Below are positions 15,363 to 23,909 of a stretch of 64,000 nt of DNA, one piece after another; the stretch's first letter is position 1, and every line of letters begins with the position of its first letter. A model generated the notes under the pieces. It did no database searches, had not been told where the DNA came from, and worked only from the letters and a program-made list of their open reading frames with translations. Both the position numbers and the translations under genes were made by a program. The stretch is taken from assembly GCA_046329055.1 (NCBI GenBank), contig JAXLVK010000004.1, positions 1 to 64,000 on the forward strand, in the 5' to 3' direction. This DNA is from JADKCL01 sp046329055 (GTDB lineage: Bacteria; Bacteroidota; Bacteroidia; J057; JADKCL01).

Positions 15363-15632
15363 ATGTCAAAGAAATCCATCATCGCTCGTCAAAAGAAGCG
15401 CGAGAAAATGGTCGTCAAGTACGCTGAGAAGCGTAAGGCACTGAAAGAGGCTGGCGACTACATGGCGCTTGCCCTGCTGCCCCGCGACTCCTCGCCGGTG
15501 CGCCTGAAGAACCGCTGCCTCCTCACTGGACGCCCCCGGGCTTACCTCAGGAAATTCGGCGTCTCTCGTATCAAATTCCGGGAACTTGCCCTCGCAGGCC
15601 GCATTCCGGGTGTAACTAAAGCTAGCTGGTAA
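15363..15632 (+). CDS. rpsN: 30S ribosomal protein S14, zinc-free form
   Basis: An 89-residue protein of the small-subunit head. The C-terminal NRCLLTGRPRAYLRKFGVSR region is diagnostic. It is the longer form that lacks the two CxxC zinc-binding pairs, having only one cysteine there. With the cysteine-poor S4 and L36 encoded downstream, this suggests the ribosome is built to need little zinc. Confidence 0.97.
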   Translation: MSKKSIIARQKKREKMVVKYAEKRKALKEAGDYMALALLPRDSSPVRLKNRCLLTGRPRAYLRKFGVSRIKFRELALAGRIPGVTKASW

Positions 15633-15638
15633 GAGAAT

Positions 15639-16037
15639 ATGTCCACAGATTCGATCGCAGATTACCTGACCAGAGTCAGGAATGCAATCCGGGCCGGCCA
15701 CCGTGTGGTTGATATCCCTTCTTCCAACCTGAAGAAGGCGATCACCAAGGTGCTCTACGAAAAAGGCTATATCGCCCGGTATAAGTTTGTTGAAGAAGGC
15801 CCGCAAGGCTACATCAAGATCGCTTTGAAGTACGATGCGATCAGCAAGCAGCCCGCCATCACTGGACTCACTCGGATCAGCAAGCCTGGTCTGCGCAAGT
15901 ACACCGGTGTGGACGAAATGCCGCGCGTGATCAACGGTATGGGCATCGCCATCATCTCTACCTCCAAGGGTGTGATGACGGACAAGGAAGCCCGCGAAAT
16001 GAATGTCGGCGGTGAGGTTTTGTGTTACGTTTATTGA
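15639..16037 (+). CDS. rpsH: 30S ribosomal protein S8
   Basis: A 132-residue primary 16S rRNA-binding protein. It starts with DSIADYLTRVRNAIRAGH and ends with the conserved STSKGVMTDKEAREMNVGGE segment, which contacts rRNA. In E. coli S8 represses the spc operon through an mRNA site in rplE; I did not find an obvious counterpart. Length is normal. Confidence 0.98.
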   Translation: MSTDSIADYLTRVRNAIRAGHRVVDIPSSNLKKAITKVLYEKGYIARYKFVEEGPQGYIKIALKYDAISKQPAITGLTRISKPGLRKYTGVDEMPRVINGMGIAIISTSKGVMTDKEAREMNVGGEVLCYVY

Positions 16038-16046
16038 GCAAGAATC

Positions 16047-16604
16047 ATGTCAAGGATAGGTAAAAAAGCAATTGACCTCCCCAAGGGCGTGACCATTCAA
16101 GTGGATGGCTCCAACGTGGTTTCCGTCAAGGGACCCAAAGGTGAGCTGCGCCAACAAATTGATCCGGATCTGAAACTCGAAGTTCAGGACGGCAAGGCGC
16201 AACTCAGCCGCCCCACCGACCAGATTCGTCACCGCTCTGCCCACGGCCTCTACCGCACCCTCATCAGCAACATGGTGGTGGGCGTCTCCGAAGGCTACAC
16301 CCGCGAACTCGAGGTGATCGGTGTCGGTTACAAGGCAGAGGCCACCGGCCAGGCTTTGGAACTCACATTGGGACACTCTCACTTGATGATGGTTGTGCTG
16401 CCGAAAGAAATCTCGGTCGCCACCGAAACCAAGAAGGGTTCTAACCCGCGCATCACCCTGAAGGGTATCGACAAGCAATTGATCGGTCACTTCGCGGCCA
16501 AGATTCGCTCTCTGAGAGGTCCTGAGCCCTACAAAGGCAAAGGTATTCGCTACGTCGGCGAAGACGTGCGCAGGAAAGCAGGTAAAGCAGCAGCTAAGAA
16601 ATAA
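16047..16604 (+). CDS. rplF: 50S ribosomal protein L6
   Basis: A 185-residue two-domain protein near the factor-binding site. It shows MSRIGKKAIDLPKGV, the strand VSVKGPKGELRQ, GVSEGYTRELEVIGVGYKAE and the C-terminal GPEPYKGKGIRYVGEDVRRK signature. Its C-terminus is extended by a few Lys/Ala residues. Normal position before rplR. Confidence 0.98.
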   Translation: MSRIGKKAIDLPKGVTIQVDGSNVVSVKGPKGELRQQIDPDLKLEVQDGKAQLSRPTDQIRHRSAHGLYRTLISNMVVGVSEGYTRELEVIGVGYKAEATGQALELTLGHSHLMMVVLPKEISVATETKKGSNPRITLKGIDKQLIGHFAAKIRSLRGPEPYKGKGIRYVGEDVRRKAGKAAAKK

Positions 16605-16610
16605 TCGAAT

Positions 16611-16970
16611 ATGGCAGCCACAGTTAAGGCAGAACGCCGCCTTCGTATCAAGAAGGGCATTCGCAAGAAAGTCAGCGGCACCTCCGAGAGGCCCCGTCTC
16701 TCAGTGTTCCGTAGCAATAAGGAGATTTACGCTCAGGTCATCGACGACCTCGGAGCTATCACCTTGGTCGGTACTTCTTCCCGTTCCAAGAGCATCAGTG
16801 AGGCAACAGGCACCAAGACGGAAATCAGCCGCCTTGTGGGTCTGGAGATTGCCCGCCTTGCCAAGGAAAAGGGTATCGAGAAAGTGGTGTTTGACCGCAA
16901 CGGTTTCAAATACCATGGCCGTCTCAAGGCCCTTGCTGATGGTGCACGTGAAGGTGGCTTGAATTTCTAA
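16611..16970 (+). CDS. rplR: 50S ribosomal protein L18
   Basis: A 119-residue 5S rRNA-binding protein. Recognised from RRLRIKKGIRKKVSGTSERP, RLSVFRSNKEIYAQVIDD and the C-terminal FDRNGFKYHGRLKALADGAR. The basic N-terminal tail binds RNA. Six bases separate it from rplF and eleven from rpsE. Confidence 0.97.
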   Translation: MAATVKAERRLRIKKGIRKKVSGTSERPRLSVFRSNKEIYAQVIDDLGAITLVGTSSRSKSISEATGTKTEISRLVGLEIARLAKEKGIEKVVFDRNGFKYHGRLKALADGAREGGLNF

Positions 16971-16981
16971 TCGGAATCGAG

Positions 16982-17500
16982 ATGCAAAGCAATAAGAACA
17001 GAGTCAAGAATAGCGACGTGGAACTCACCGAAACGGTGGTCAAGATCCAACGTGTGGCCAAGGTGGTCAAGGGTGGTCGTCGCTTCAGCTTCGCTGCCAT
17101 TGTGGTGGTCGGAGACGGCAACGGCACCGTGGGCCACGGCCTCGGAAAAGCCAAGGAAGTCGTGGACGCCATCGCCAAAGGTGTGGATGACGCCAAGAAA
17201 AATCTGGTGAAAGTCCCCGTCACAAAAAATGGTACGGTTCCGCACGAAACTTTTACTAAATTTGGCGCCGCTAAAGTCCTGCTCAAGCCCGCTGCTCCCG
17301 GTACCGGGGTGCTGGCTGGAGGGGCGATGCGTGCTGTCTTGGTCGCCGCTGGCGTGAAGGATGTGATCGGCAAATCGCTGGGATCTTCCAACCCACACAA
17401 CGTCGTCAAGGCCACCGTCGAGGCGCTCTGCGACATCCGTGATGCTTATGGCGTAGCCCAGCAGCGTGGTGTCAACTTGGAGAAGATTTTTAACGGTTGA
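16982..17500 (+). CDS. rpsE: 30S ribosomal protein S5
   Basis: A 172-residue protein of the decoding region and mRNA helicase site. It contains VVKGGRRFSFAAIVVVGDGN and the double-stranded-RNA-binding-like core, then GTGVLAGGAMRAVLVAAGVK, a highly conserved loop, and SSNPHNVVKATVEAL. No change at positions linked to spectinomycin resistance is evident by eye, though alignment would be needed. rpmD follows after four bases. Confidence 0.98.
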   Translation: MQSNKNRVKNSDVELTETVVKIQRVAKVVKGGRRFSFAAIVVVGDGNGTVGHGLGKAKEVVDAIAKGVDDAKKNLVKVPVTKNGTVPHETFTKFGAAKVLLKPAAPGTGVLAGGAMRAVLVAAGVKDVIGKSLGSSNPHNVVKATVEALCDIRDAYGVAQQRGVNLEKIFNG

Positions 17501-17504
17501 GATA

Positions 17505-17684
17505 ATGGCCCAGGTTAAGGTTACACAAGTCAAAAGCACAATCGGTAGGCCCGCCGCCCAAATCCGGACGATGGAGGCTCTCGGTCTTGGTAAGATCGAC
17601 CGAGTGAAGGTGCATCAGGTGACTCCCTCCATCCTCGGGATGATCAAGCAGGTGAGCCATCTGGTTAAAGTTGAGGAGGCATGA
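17505..17684 (+). CDS. rpmD: 50S ribosomal protein L30
   Basis: A 59-residue protein recognised by VKVTQVKSTIGRPAAQIRTM and the terminal IKQVSHLVKVEE. I use the ATG at 17505; the longer open frame from 17466 lies within rpsE and is not conserved. Its stop overlaps the rplO start (ATGA), so the two are probably translationally coupled. Confidence 0.96.
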   Translation: MAQVKVTQVKSTIGRPAAQIRTMEALGLGKIDRVKVHQVTPSILGMIKQVSHLVKVEEA

Positions 17685-18139
17685 GCATGAATCTGCATAC
17701 ACTGACGCCTGCAAAAGGCTCTACGTCAATCAATAAGCGTCTCGGCAGGGGTCAAGGCTCCGGTTACGGAGGCACCGCCACCAAAGGGCACAAAGGTGCT
17801 CAGTCCAGGTCTGGTTACAAGTACAGGGCTTGGTTCGAAGGTGGTCAGATGCCGCTTTACCGCCGCATCCCCAAGTTCGGTTTCAAGAACAATGCCCGCG
17901 AGGAGTACACTCCCTTGAACCTGGACATGCTCGCAGAATTGGTGAAGAACTATCCCGGTACCACCGAGATTGATCACGCCTTCCTTGCACTGCATGGTTT
18001 CATCTCCAAGGGTACTGAGCGCATCAAAGTGCTCGGCCGCGGTAAGTTGGACGCAAAAGTCACCGTCAAACTGAACAAGTTCAGCAAGAGCGCGAAGGCT
18101 GCCATCGAGGCTGCTGGCGGCGCTGCGATCGAAGTCTGA
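17681..18139 (+). CDS. rplO: 50S ribosomal protein L15
   Basis: A 152-residue protein of the large subunit. It starts MSMNLHTLTPAKGS and has the glycine-rich extended arm RLGRGQGSGYGGTATKGHKG and GQMPLYRRIPKFGF. The ATG at 17681 overlaps the rpmD stop; the ATG at 17687 is an alternative. A GAGGAGG sequence directly upstream looks like a true Shine-Dalgarno site, unusual for this operon. Confidence 0.97.
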   Translation: MSMNLHTLTPAKGSTSINKRLGRGQGSGYGGTATKGHKGAQSRSGYKYRAWFEGGQMPLYRRIPKFGFKNNAREEYTPLNLDMLAELVKNYPGTTEIDHAFLALHGFISKGTERIKVLGRGKLDAKVTVKLNKFSKSAKAAIEAAGGAAIEV

Positions 18140-18140
18140 C

Positions 18141-19487
18141 ATGAAAGAATTCATCGAAAAAATCAGGAATATTTTCCGAATCGAGGAGCTGAGGCAGCGG
18201 ATCATCTACACGCTGCTTTTGCTCGCTGTATTCCGGTTGGGTAGCTATGTCATCCTGCCCGGTATCGATTCCGAACAATTGGCCTTGGACTTCCAAAAGG
18301 GGAACAGTGGCGGCATTTTGGACATCATCAACGTCTTCGTCGGTGGTGCCTTTGCCAGGGGTGCAATCTTCGCCCTCGGTATCATGCCGTATATCTCTGC
18401 CTCCATCATTGTCCAATTGTTGGGAGCGGCACTGCCCTCGATTCAGAAGCTGCAAAAGGAAGGCGATAGCGGCCAAAAGAAGATCAATCAGCTCACACGC
18501 TACCTTACGGTGTTGATCACCTTTGGGCAAGCAGGAGCCTACATTGTGAACCTTCGGTCCATGTATCCTTTCGCGACAGGTTATATGGCATCGCCCTTTG
18601 TGTGGCTGACTGCCATGTTGATCCTGACTGCAGGAACCATGTTCTTGGTTTGGCTCGGTGAACGGATTACCGACAACGGGCTCGGAAACGGAACCTCCCT
18701 CATCATCGCCATCGGTATTATCTCTGGTTTGCCGCCGGCACTTGTGAACGAGGCGCGTTCCAATCCTCCGCTCTTGTTCTTCGTTGAGATCATTGCATTG
18801 GGCCTCGCTACCATGGCGGTCGTCGGTATCACCCAAGCAACCCGCAAAATTCCGATCAACTATGCACGTCGAGTGATGGGCAATCGGATGGGTGGCAACA
18901 TGACCAACAATGCACGTCAGTACATCCCGCTGAAAATCAACTCCGCAGGTGTGATGCCGATCATTTTCGCACAGTCGATCATGTTCATCCCGGCTCAGAT
19001 CGCGCAGTTCTTCCCTGAAAGTGGTTTCTGGAACTCCACAAGCTCCGTCCTTGGCAACCCCAATGGTGTGTTCTACAACGTGATCTTCGCATTGTTGATC
19101 GTGGTGTTCACATACTTCTATACGGCCATCGTCATCAATCCGAATGACATTGCCGACAACTTGAAGCGCAACGGTGGTTTCATCCCTGGGGTGAAGCCTG
19201 GCAAAAAGACTGCAGAGTACATCGACAACATCCTCTCGCGCATTACCCTGCCTGGATCGATCTGTTTGGCGTGGATCGCCATCTTTCCCTCCATGGCCAA
19301 TGCAATGGGTGTGTCTCAATCCTTCTCGCAGTTCTTCGGTGGTACCAGCCTCCTCATCATGATTGGTGTGGTGTTGGATACCCTGCAACAGATTGAAAGC
19401 TATCTGCTCATGCGTCACTATGACGGTCTGATGAAGTCTGGTAGCAGAAATCGTAAGACTCAAGGCGCCCCTGGCGTATCTGCATAA
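18141..19487 (+). CDS. secY: Protein translocase subunit SecY
   Basis: A 448-residue integral membrane protein that forms the Sec protein-conducting channel with SecE and SecG. About ten hydrophobic helices can be counted. Conserved landmarks are LPGID near residue 39, ALGIMPYISASIIVQLL around TM2, the cytoplasmic loop with RRVMGNRMGG and the late VGVTQATRKIP-like segment. Its stop shares a base with the map start. No adk gene lies between secY and map. Confidence 0.98.
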   Translation: MKEFIEKIRNIFRIEELRQRIIYTLLLLAVFRLGSYVILPGIDSEQLALDFQKGNSGGILDIINVFVGGAFARGAIFALGIMPYISASIIVQLLGAALPSIQKLQKEGDSGQKKINQLTRYLTVLITFGQAGAYIVNLRSMYPFATGYMASPFVWLTAMLILTAGTMFLVWLGERITDNGLGNGTSLIIAIGIISGLPPALVNEARSNPPLLFFVEIIALGLATMAVVGITQATRKIPINYARRVMGNRMGGNMTNNARQYIPLKINSAGVMPIIFAQSIMFIPAQIAQFFPESGFWNSTSSVLGNPNGVFYNVIFALLIVVFTYFYTAIVINPNDIADNLKRNGGFIPGVKPGKKTAEYIDNILSRITLPGSICLAWIAIFPSMANAMGVSQSFSQFFGGTSLLIMIGVVLDTLQQIESYLLMRHYDGLMKSGSRNRKTQGAPGVSA

Positions 19488-20284
19488 TGGCAGTCGGAAA
19501 GGTTGTGATCCGGACAGAAGAGGAGATCAGCCTCATCCGAGAAAGTTCTTTGTTAGTAGGGAAGACGCTTGGTGAAGTTTCCAAGTTGATCGCTCCCGGT
19601 GCCAACACCCTGAAGTTGGATCAAATTGCAGAGGAGTTTATCCGCGACAATGGTGGAATCCCCGCCTTCAAAGATTACCCCAGCAATTCCGACGCGGGCC
19701 CCTTTCCTTTCACCCTCTGTGTTTCGGTGAACGAAGAAGTGGTTCATGGGATGCCTTCCAAAGGAAAATTCCTGAAAGAAGGGGATGTGGTGGCAGTGGA
19801 TTGCGGCGTTCTAAAGAATGGTTATTTCGGCGACAGCGCATACACGTTTGGCGTCGGAGAGATCAGCCCAAAGAAGGCTCGCCTCCTGAAAGTGACCCTC
19901 GAATCCCTGTACAAGGGCATCGAAAAGGCAGTGGACGGAGGATGGATGGGCGATGTATCACAAGCCATTCAAAGCCACGTGGAAACCCATGGTTACTCCA
20001 TCGTGAGGGAAATGGTTGGACACGGCATCGGAACCGAGCTGCATGAACCCCCGGAAGTGCCCAACTACGGTCGTCGCAAGACTGGGTTGAAACTGCAGGA
20101 AGGGATGGTGATCGCGATCGAACCGATGGTAAACCTTGGCAAGCGTCGCATCAAAACCCTGGACGACGGTTGGACCATCGTGACCTCCGACGGAATGCCT
20201 TCAGCACACTTCGAGCACACAGTGGTGGTTCGTTCTGGGAAATGCGAAATACTGTCGAGCCACGAATTTATTTTGAATCAATAG
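19487..20284 (+). CDS. map: Methionine aminopeptidase, type I
   Basis: A 265-residue metal-dependent peptidase that removes the initiator methionine from nascent proteins. The dimetal site is visible: VDCGVLKNGYFGDSAYTF supplies two aspartates, GHGIGTELHEPP the histidine, VIAIEPM a glutamate and the final part a second glutamate region (HFEHTVVV). There is no zinc-finger N-terminal extension. Placement between secY and infA is common. Confidence 0.97.
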   Translation: MAVGKVVIRTEEEISLIRESSLLVGKTLGEVSKLIAPGANTLKLDQIAEEFIRDNGGIPAFKDYPSNSDAGPFPFTLCVSVNEEVVHGMPSKGKFLKEGDVVAVDCGVLKNGYFGDSAYTFGVGEISPKKARLLKVTLESLYKGIEKAVDGGWMGDVSQAIQSHVETHGYSIVREMVGHGIGTELHEPPEVPNYGRRKTGLKLQEGMVIAIEPMVNLGKRRIKTLDDGWTIVTSDGMPSAHFEHTVVVRSGKCEILSSHEFILNQ

Positions 20285-20290
20285 TAGTAT

Positions 20291-20509
20291 ATGGCGAAAC
20301 AGGCATCATTAAAGGTTGACGGCACCATCCTCGAAGCCCTCCCCAATGCCACCTTCCGTGTGGAATTGGAAAATGGACACGAGGTGCTGGCGCATATCTC
20401 CGGAAAGATGAGGATGCACTATATCAAGATCCTCCCGGGTGACCGCGTGTCGTTGGAGATGTCCCCCTACGATTTGTCTAAAGGAAGAATTACATATCGG
20501 TATAAATAG
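20291..20509 (+). CDS. infA: Translation initiation factor IF-1
   Basis: A 72-residue S1-type OB-fold protein that binds the A site during initiation. It contains LKVDGTILEALPNATFRVEL, NGHEVLAHISGKMRMHYIKI and a final GRITYRYK, matching the family over its full length. It stands six bases after map and seven before rpmJ. Confidence 0.98.
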   Translation: MAKQASLKVDGTILEALPNATFRVELENGHEVLAHISGKMRMHYIKILPGDRVSLEMSPYDLSKGRITYRYK

Positions 20510-20516
20510 AATTACC

Positions 20517-20633
20517 ATGAAGGTTAGAGCATCAGTAAAGAAGCGGTCCGCCGACTGCAAGATCATCCGGCGCAAAGGTCGCCTTTACGTGATCAACAAG
20601 AAGAATCCACGTTTTAAGCAAAGACAGGGATAA
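20517..20633 (+). CDS. rpmJ: 50S ribosomal protein L36, zinc-free form
   Basis: A 38-residue protein recognised by MKVRASVKKRSADCKIIRRK and the end NPRFKQRQG. Only one cysteine (Cys14) remains of the usual CxxC...C...H zinc site, so this is a form that probably does not bind zinc. It is a separate gene between infA and rpsM, the standard order. Confidence 0.95.
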   Translation: MKVRASVKKRSADCKIIRRKGRLYVINKKNPRFKQRQG

Positions 20634-20636
20634 GTT

Positions 20637-21020
20637 ATGGCAAGGATAGCTGGTGTAGATTTGCCCAAGAATAAAAGGGGCGTAATCGGTCTGACATACA
20701 TCTTCGGCATTGGTAACACCTCTGCTCGTAGGATTCTGGACGAGGCCAAGATCAATCACGACAAGCGCGTGAGGGATTGGAATGACGACGAAGTGGTGGA
20801 GATCCGCCGCATCATCGGTGAGACCATCAAGGTCGAAGGTGCTCTTCGCGCCGAAGTTTCCATGAACATCAAGCGCCTCATGGACATCGGTTGCTACCGT
20901 GGCCTGCGTCACCGTAAGGGACTTCCCGTCCGTGGACAGCGTACCCGCACCAATGCGCGTACTCGCAAAGGAAAGAAGAAGACTGTGGCTGGAAAGAAGA
21001 AGGCCGCCGCAAAGAAATAA
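20637..21020 (+). CDS. rpsM: 30S ribosomal protein S13
   Basis: A 127-residue protein of the small-subunit head that contacts the large subunit and the P-site tRNA. It begins MARIAGVDLPKNKRGVIGLT and has GCYRGLRHRKGLPVRGQRTR followed by NARTRKGKKK. The C-terminus is a lysine/alanine tail that reaches towards the P-site tRNA. It ends 30 bases before rpsK. Confidence 0.98.
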   Translation: MARIAGVDLPKNKRGVIGLTYIFGIGNTSARRILDEAKINHDKRVRDWNDDEVVEIRRIIGETIKVEGALRAEVSMNIKRLMDIGCYRGLRHRKGLPVRGQRTRTNARTRKGKKKTVAGKKKAAAKK

Positions 21021-21050
21021 TAGTTAGGGAATTATCATTCGCATTCAGCA

Positions 21051-21431
21051 ATGGCAAAAACCAAAAGAGTAAAGAAGAGCAAAGTCGATGCGGTCGGCGT
21101 GGTTTATATCACATCTTCTTTCAACAATGTCATCATTTCCATCACGGACCTGAAAGGCAACGTGATCGGGTGGGCTTCCGCTGGCAAGATGGGCTTCCGT
21201 GGTTCCAAAAAGAACACTCCCTATGCCGCTCAGGTTGCCGCAACCGAAGTGTCGCGTGACTGCTTCGAGCGTGGCCTCCAAACTGCAGAAGTCTTCGTGA
21301 AAGGCACTGGTTCCGGTCGTGAGGCCGCTATCCGCGCCGTATCCAACGTCGGCATCAATGTCACCATGATCCGTGACATTACCCCGCTTCCTCATAACGG
21401 TTGCCGTCCGCCCAAGAAGAGAAGAGTCTAA
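21051..21431 (+). CDS. rpsK: 30S ribosomal protein S11
   Basis: A 126-residue platform protein of the small subunit. Conserved parts are ITSSFNNVIISITDLKGN, SAGKMGFRGSKKNTPYAAQ and the C-terminal DITPLPHNGCRPPKKRRV. Length is standard. It is followed by an 83-base gap, one of the longest within the operon. Confidence 0.98.
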   Translation: MAKTKRVKKSKVDAVGVVYITSSFNNVIISITDLKGNVIGWASAGKMGFRGSKKNTPYAAQVAATEVSRDCFERGLQTAEVFVKGTGSGREAAIRAVSNVGINVTMIRDITPLPHNGCRPPKKRRV

Positions 21432-21514
21432 TACCGGTTTTTCGCTAGGCCTCGAGTCTTGCCGTTGCAAGCGATGGTGCCGAATGCGAATCAAGATTAA
21501 ACGATAGTTAAGAA
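21432..21514 (+). promoter_or_regulatory. Gap before rpsD with a small hairpin, possible S4 control site
   Basis: Between rpsK and rpsD lies a gap with the hairpin CTTGC-CGTT-GCAAG (21458-21471). S4 represses its own operon in other bacteria by binding mRNA leaders, so the place is right for such a site; the structure itself is not diagnostic. No promoter consensus was seen. Confidence 0.25.
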
Positions 21515-22108
21515 ATGGCAAGATACAGAGGTCCCAAGGCGAAAATCGCCAGAAGGTTCAGGGAACCCATCTTCGGCCCCAGCAAGGCGCTCGAGCGCAA
21601 GAAGTATGGCCCGGGCCAGCACGGTCGTAACCGTCGCGGAAAGCAAAGCAACTACGCTGTCCAGCTTCAGGAGAAGCAGAAGGCTAAATACACCTACGGT
21701 CTGCTCGAAAAGCAGTTCCGCAACCTCTTTGTAAAGGCTACTCGCCGCAAAGGGGTTACGGGTGAGATCTTCTTGCAGTTGCTCGAGTCCCGCCTGGATA
21801 ACACCATCTACCGCATGGGCTTTGCACCGACTCGTCGCGCTGCGCGTCAGTTGGTCACCCACCGTCACATCACCATCAATGGCGATGTGGTAGGTGTGCC
21901 TAGCATCCTGCTGCGCCCCGGCGACATCGTCGAAGTGCGTGTCAAGAGCAAGGCCCTCGAAGTGGTTAAAGGTGGTGCCCGCAATTCCTTCCCTTGGCTG
22001 CAAGTTGATACCGGTGCCCTCAAAGGCTCCTTCCTGCAGTACCCCGAGCGGGAGCAGATTCCCGAAAACATCAAGGAAAACTTGATCGTCGAATTGTACT
22101 CGAAGTAA
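21515..22108 (+). CDS. rpsD: 30S ribosomal protein S4, zinc-free form
   Basis: A 197-residue primary 16S rRNA-binding protein. It starts MARYRGPKAKIARRF and carries the S4 RNA-binding domain (RLDNTIYRMGFAPTRRAARQ, VTHRHITINGDVV). No CxxC pair is present in the N-terminal region, so it is the cysteine-free form. It sits just before rpoA, as in most bacteria with an alpha operon. Confidence 0.98.
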   Translation: MARYRGPKAKIARRFREPIFGPSKALERKKYGPGQHGRNRRGKQSNYAVQLQEKQKAKYTYGLLEKQFRNLFVKATRRKGVTGEIFLQLLESRLDNTIYRMGFAPTRRAARQLVTHRHITINGDVVGVPSILLRPGDIVEVRVKSKALEVVKGGARNSFPWLQVDTGALKGSFLQYPEREQIPENIKENLIVELYSK

Positions 22109-22150
22109 TTAGTAGTTCTTATCCTGATTTCGACTGAGGTAAAACATTCT

Positions 22151-23137
22151 ATGGCACTACTTGAATTTCAAATACCCGAAAAGGTGGTGATGGAGAAGGA
22201 GAACGACTTCTACGGGAAGTTTCTCATTCGTCCACTCGAAAGAGGCTACGGCATCACTGTGGGTAACGCCCTGAGGAGGGTGCTCCTTTCGTCGCTCGAA
22301 GGTTATGCTTTCACCTCGATCAAAATCCCTGGTGTTGAGCATGAATTCTCGACCGTGAAAGGTGTAGTGGAAGATGTCACCGACATCGTCCTCAACCTCA
22401 AAGGGGTGCGCATGAAGAAAGTGCTTGACGGCGACGACAAGATTTTCGTTTCAGTTCGCGGCAAAGACGTGTTCACCGCAGGTGATATCGCCAAGCATAC
22501 CAATGCTTATGAGATCACCAACCCGGACCACGTGATCTGCCACATCGACAAGAATACCCAGTTTGACATCGAGCTTACCGTGGGCAAAGGCCGTGGCTAT
22601 CGTCCGGCTGACGAAAACAAGTATCCCAATGCCCCCATCGGTGAGATCGCGATCGACTCCATCTTCACGCCCATCAAAAACGTGAAGTACAAAGTCGAGG
22701 ACTTCCGCGTGGAGCAGCGTACCGACTATGAGCAACTCTTCATCGAAGTGTCCACCGATGGCACCATCGATCCCGAGTCTGCCCTAAAAGGCGCTTCCAC
22801 CATCTTGGTGCAGCATCTGTGGCTCTTCACCGACGACAAGATCATGCCCGTGGCCGAAGAGGCTCCGAAGGAAGATCCGGTGGACGAGAACTACCTCGCC
22901 ATGCGCAAGGTGCTCAAGACTCCCCTTACCGACCTCGATCTCTCCGTCCGTGCCTTCAACTGCCTCAAGGCCGCTGAAGTCAAGACGCTGGGTGACTTGG
23001 TCAGCTACAACATCGCCGACCTCCTCAAATTCCGCAACTTCGGTAAGAAGTCGCTGAGCGAACTCGAGGAACTGGTTGCCGACAAGGGGCTGAGCTTCGG
23101 GATGGATGTCTCCAAGTACGACCTCGACGAGGACTAG
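22151..23137 (+). CDS. rpoA: RNA polymerase alpha subunit
   Basis: A 328-residue protein that dimerises to start assembly of RNA polymerase and contacts regulators and upstream DNA. The N-terminal domain shows ERGYGITVGNALRRVLLSSL; the C-terminal domain contains DLDLSVRAFNCLKAAEVKTL, LLKFRNFGKKSLSELEE. Both domains are complete and joined by an acidic linker (APKEDPVDENYLA). It follows rpsD by 42 bases. Confidence 0.98.
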   Translation: MALLEFQIPEKVVMEKENDFYGKFLIRPLERGYGITVGNALRRVLLSSLEGYAFTSIKIPGVEHEFSTVKGVVEDVTDIVLNLKGVRMKKVLDGDDKIFVSVRGKDVFTAGDIAKHTNAYEITNPDHVICHIDKNTQFDIELTVGKGRGYRPADENKYPNAPIGEIAIDSIFTPIKNVKYKVEDFRVEQRTDYEQLFIEVSTDGTIDPESALKGASTILVQHLWLFTDDKIMPVAEEAPKEDPVDENYLAMRKVLKTPLTDLDLSVRAFNCLKAAEVKTLGDLVSYNIADLLKFRNFGKKSLSELEELVADKGLSFGMDVSKYDLDED

Positions 23138-23242
23138 TCAGTATTCATCCGGGCTGCGGTCCCCGGCTGCTCTCCCGATTCTCGGGATTGAGCCTCCCAC
23201 AAGGAGTCATGCCGACGGTCGTGGTTCGTCAATTTCAATAAA
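23138..23242 (+). other. Leader of rplQ with a short hairpin
   Basis: The 105-base gap between rpoA and rplQ is the longest in the operon. It contains the hairpin TCCCGA-TTC-TCGGGA (23173-23187) without a T-run. No promoter consensus is evident. It might modulate rplQ translation or RNA processing. Confidence 0.3.
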
Positions 23243-23788
23243 ATGAGACACGGAAAGAAGGTTAATCATTTGGGCAGGAAGACTGCTCACAGGAAGGCGC
23301 TGATGAAGAATCTCGCAATCGCCCTCCTGATCAGCCCCAAGAAGCGTATCTTCACTACTTTGGCTAAGGCAAAAAGCCTCCGTCAGTACGTCGAGCCGCT
23401 GATCACCAAATCGAAAGACAACACCACCCACAGCCGCAGGACCGCGTTCAGCTACCTGCAAAACAAAGATGCCGTCAAGGAACTCTTTGGTGTGGTGGCT
23501 GACAAAGTCGGTGATCGTCCTGGTGGCTATACCCGTATCCTCAAGATCGGGAATCGTGTGGGTGACAACGCCGAAATGGCATTGATCGAGCTGGTGGACT
23601 TCAACGAATTCACCACCGATGCGCCCAAGAAGAAGACCAGCCGTCGCCGCAAGAAAAGCACCGCTGGCTCCGCCAAAACCGCTGATGCTCCCAAGGCTGA
23701 AGTGGTGGAAACCAAGATCGAAAAGCCTGCTGTCGAGAAGATGGAAGAACCTGCCGCCGACGAAGCAGCTGGCGAAACCGAAGAATAA
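23243..23788 (+). CDS. rplQ: 50S ribosomal protein L17 with long C-terminal extension
   Basis: L17 lies near the tunnel exit. The 122-residue core starts MRHGKKVNHLGRKTAHRKAL and includes RIFTTLAKAKSLRQYVEPLI and GGYTRILKIGNRVGD. After about residue 125 follows a tail of about 55 residues: first basic (KKKTSRRRKK), then acidic and alanine-rich (EEPAADEAAGETEE). Such tails are seen on L17 of some Bacteroidota; their function is unknown. It is the last gene of the operon, followed by a strong terminator. Confidence 0.97.
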   Translation: MRHGKKVNHLGRKTAHRKALMKNLAIALLISPKKRIFTTLAKAKSLRQYVEPLITKSKDNTTHSRRTAFSYLQNKDAVKELFGVVADKVGDRPGGYTRILKIGNRVGDNAEMALIELVDFNEFTTDAPKKKTSRRRKKSTAGSAKTADAPKAEVVETKIEKPAVEKMEEPAADEAAGETEE

Positions 23789-23825
23789 GAAGGCGATTCA
23801 ACCCGCCGAGGTTTCGAAAAATCAG

Positions 23826-23855
23826 AAATGGCTCCTTCGGGGGCCATTTTTTTTT
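23826..23855 (+). terminator. Intrinsic terminator of the ribosomal operon
   Basis: A 10-bp stem (AAATGGCTCC with GGGGCCATTT, one G-U pair) closed by a TTCG tetraloop (23836-23839) is followed by nine T residues. It lies 38 bases after the rplQ stop. Confidence 0.93.
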
Positions 23856-23909
23856 GTTGTCAGGGGGCCTTTGTCAGGAACCCCTTCTTCTTGACTTTCT
23901 CTATTTGCA

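Noticed and set aside
5641..23788. tRNA or rRNA genes within or next to the ribosomal operon
   Set aside because: Gaps between genes are mostly under 40 bases and no cloverleaf-like sequence was seen in the larger ones.
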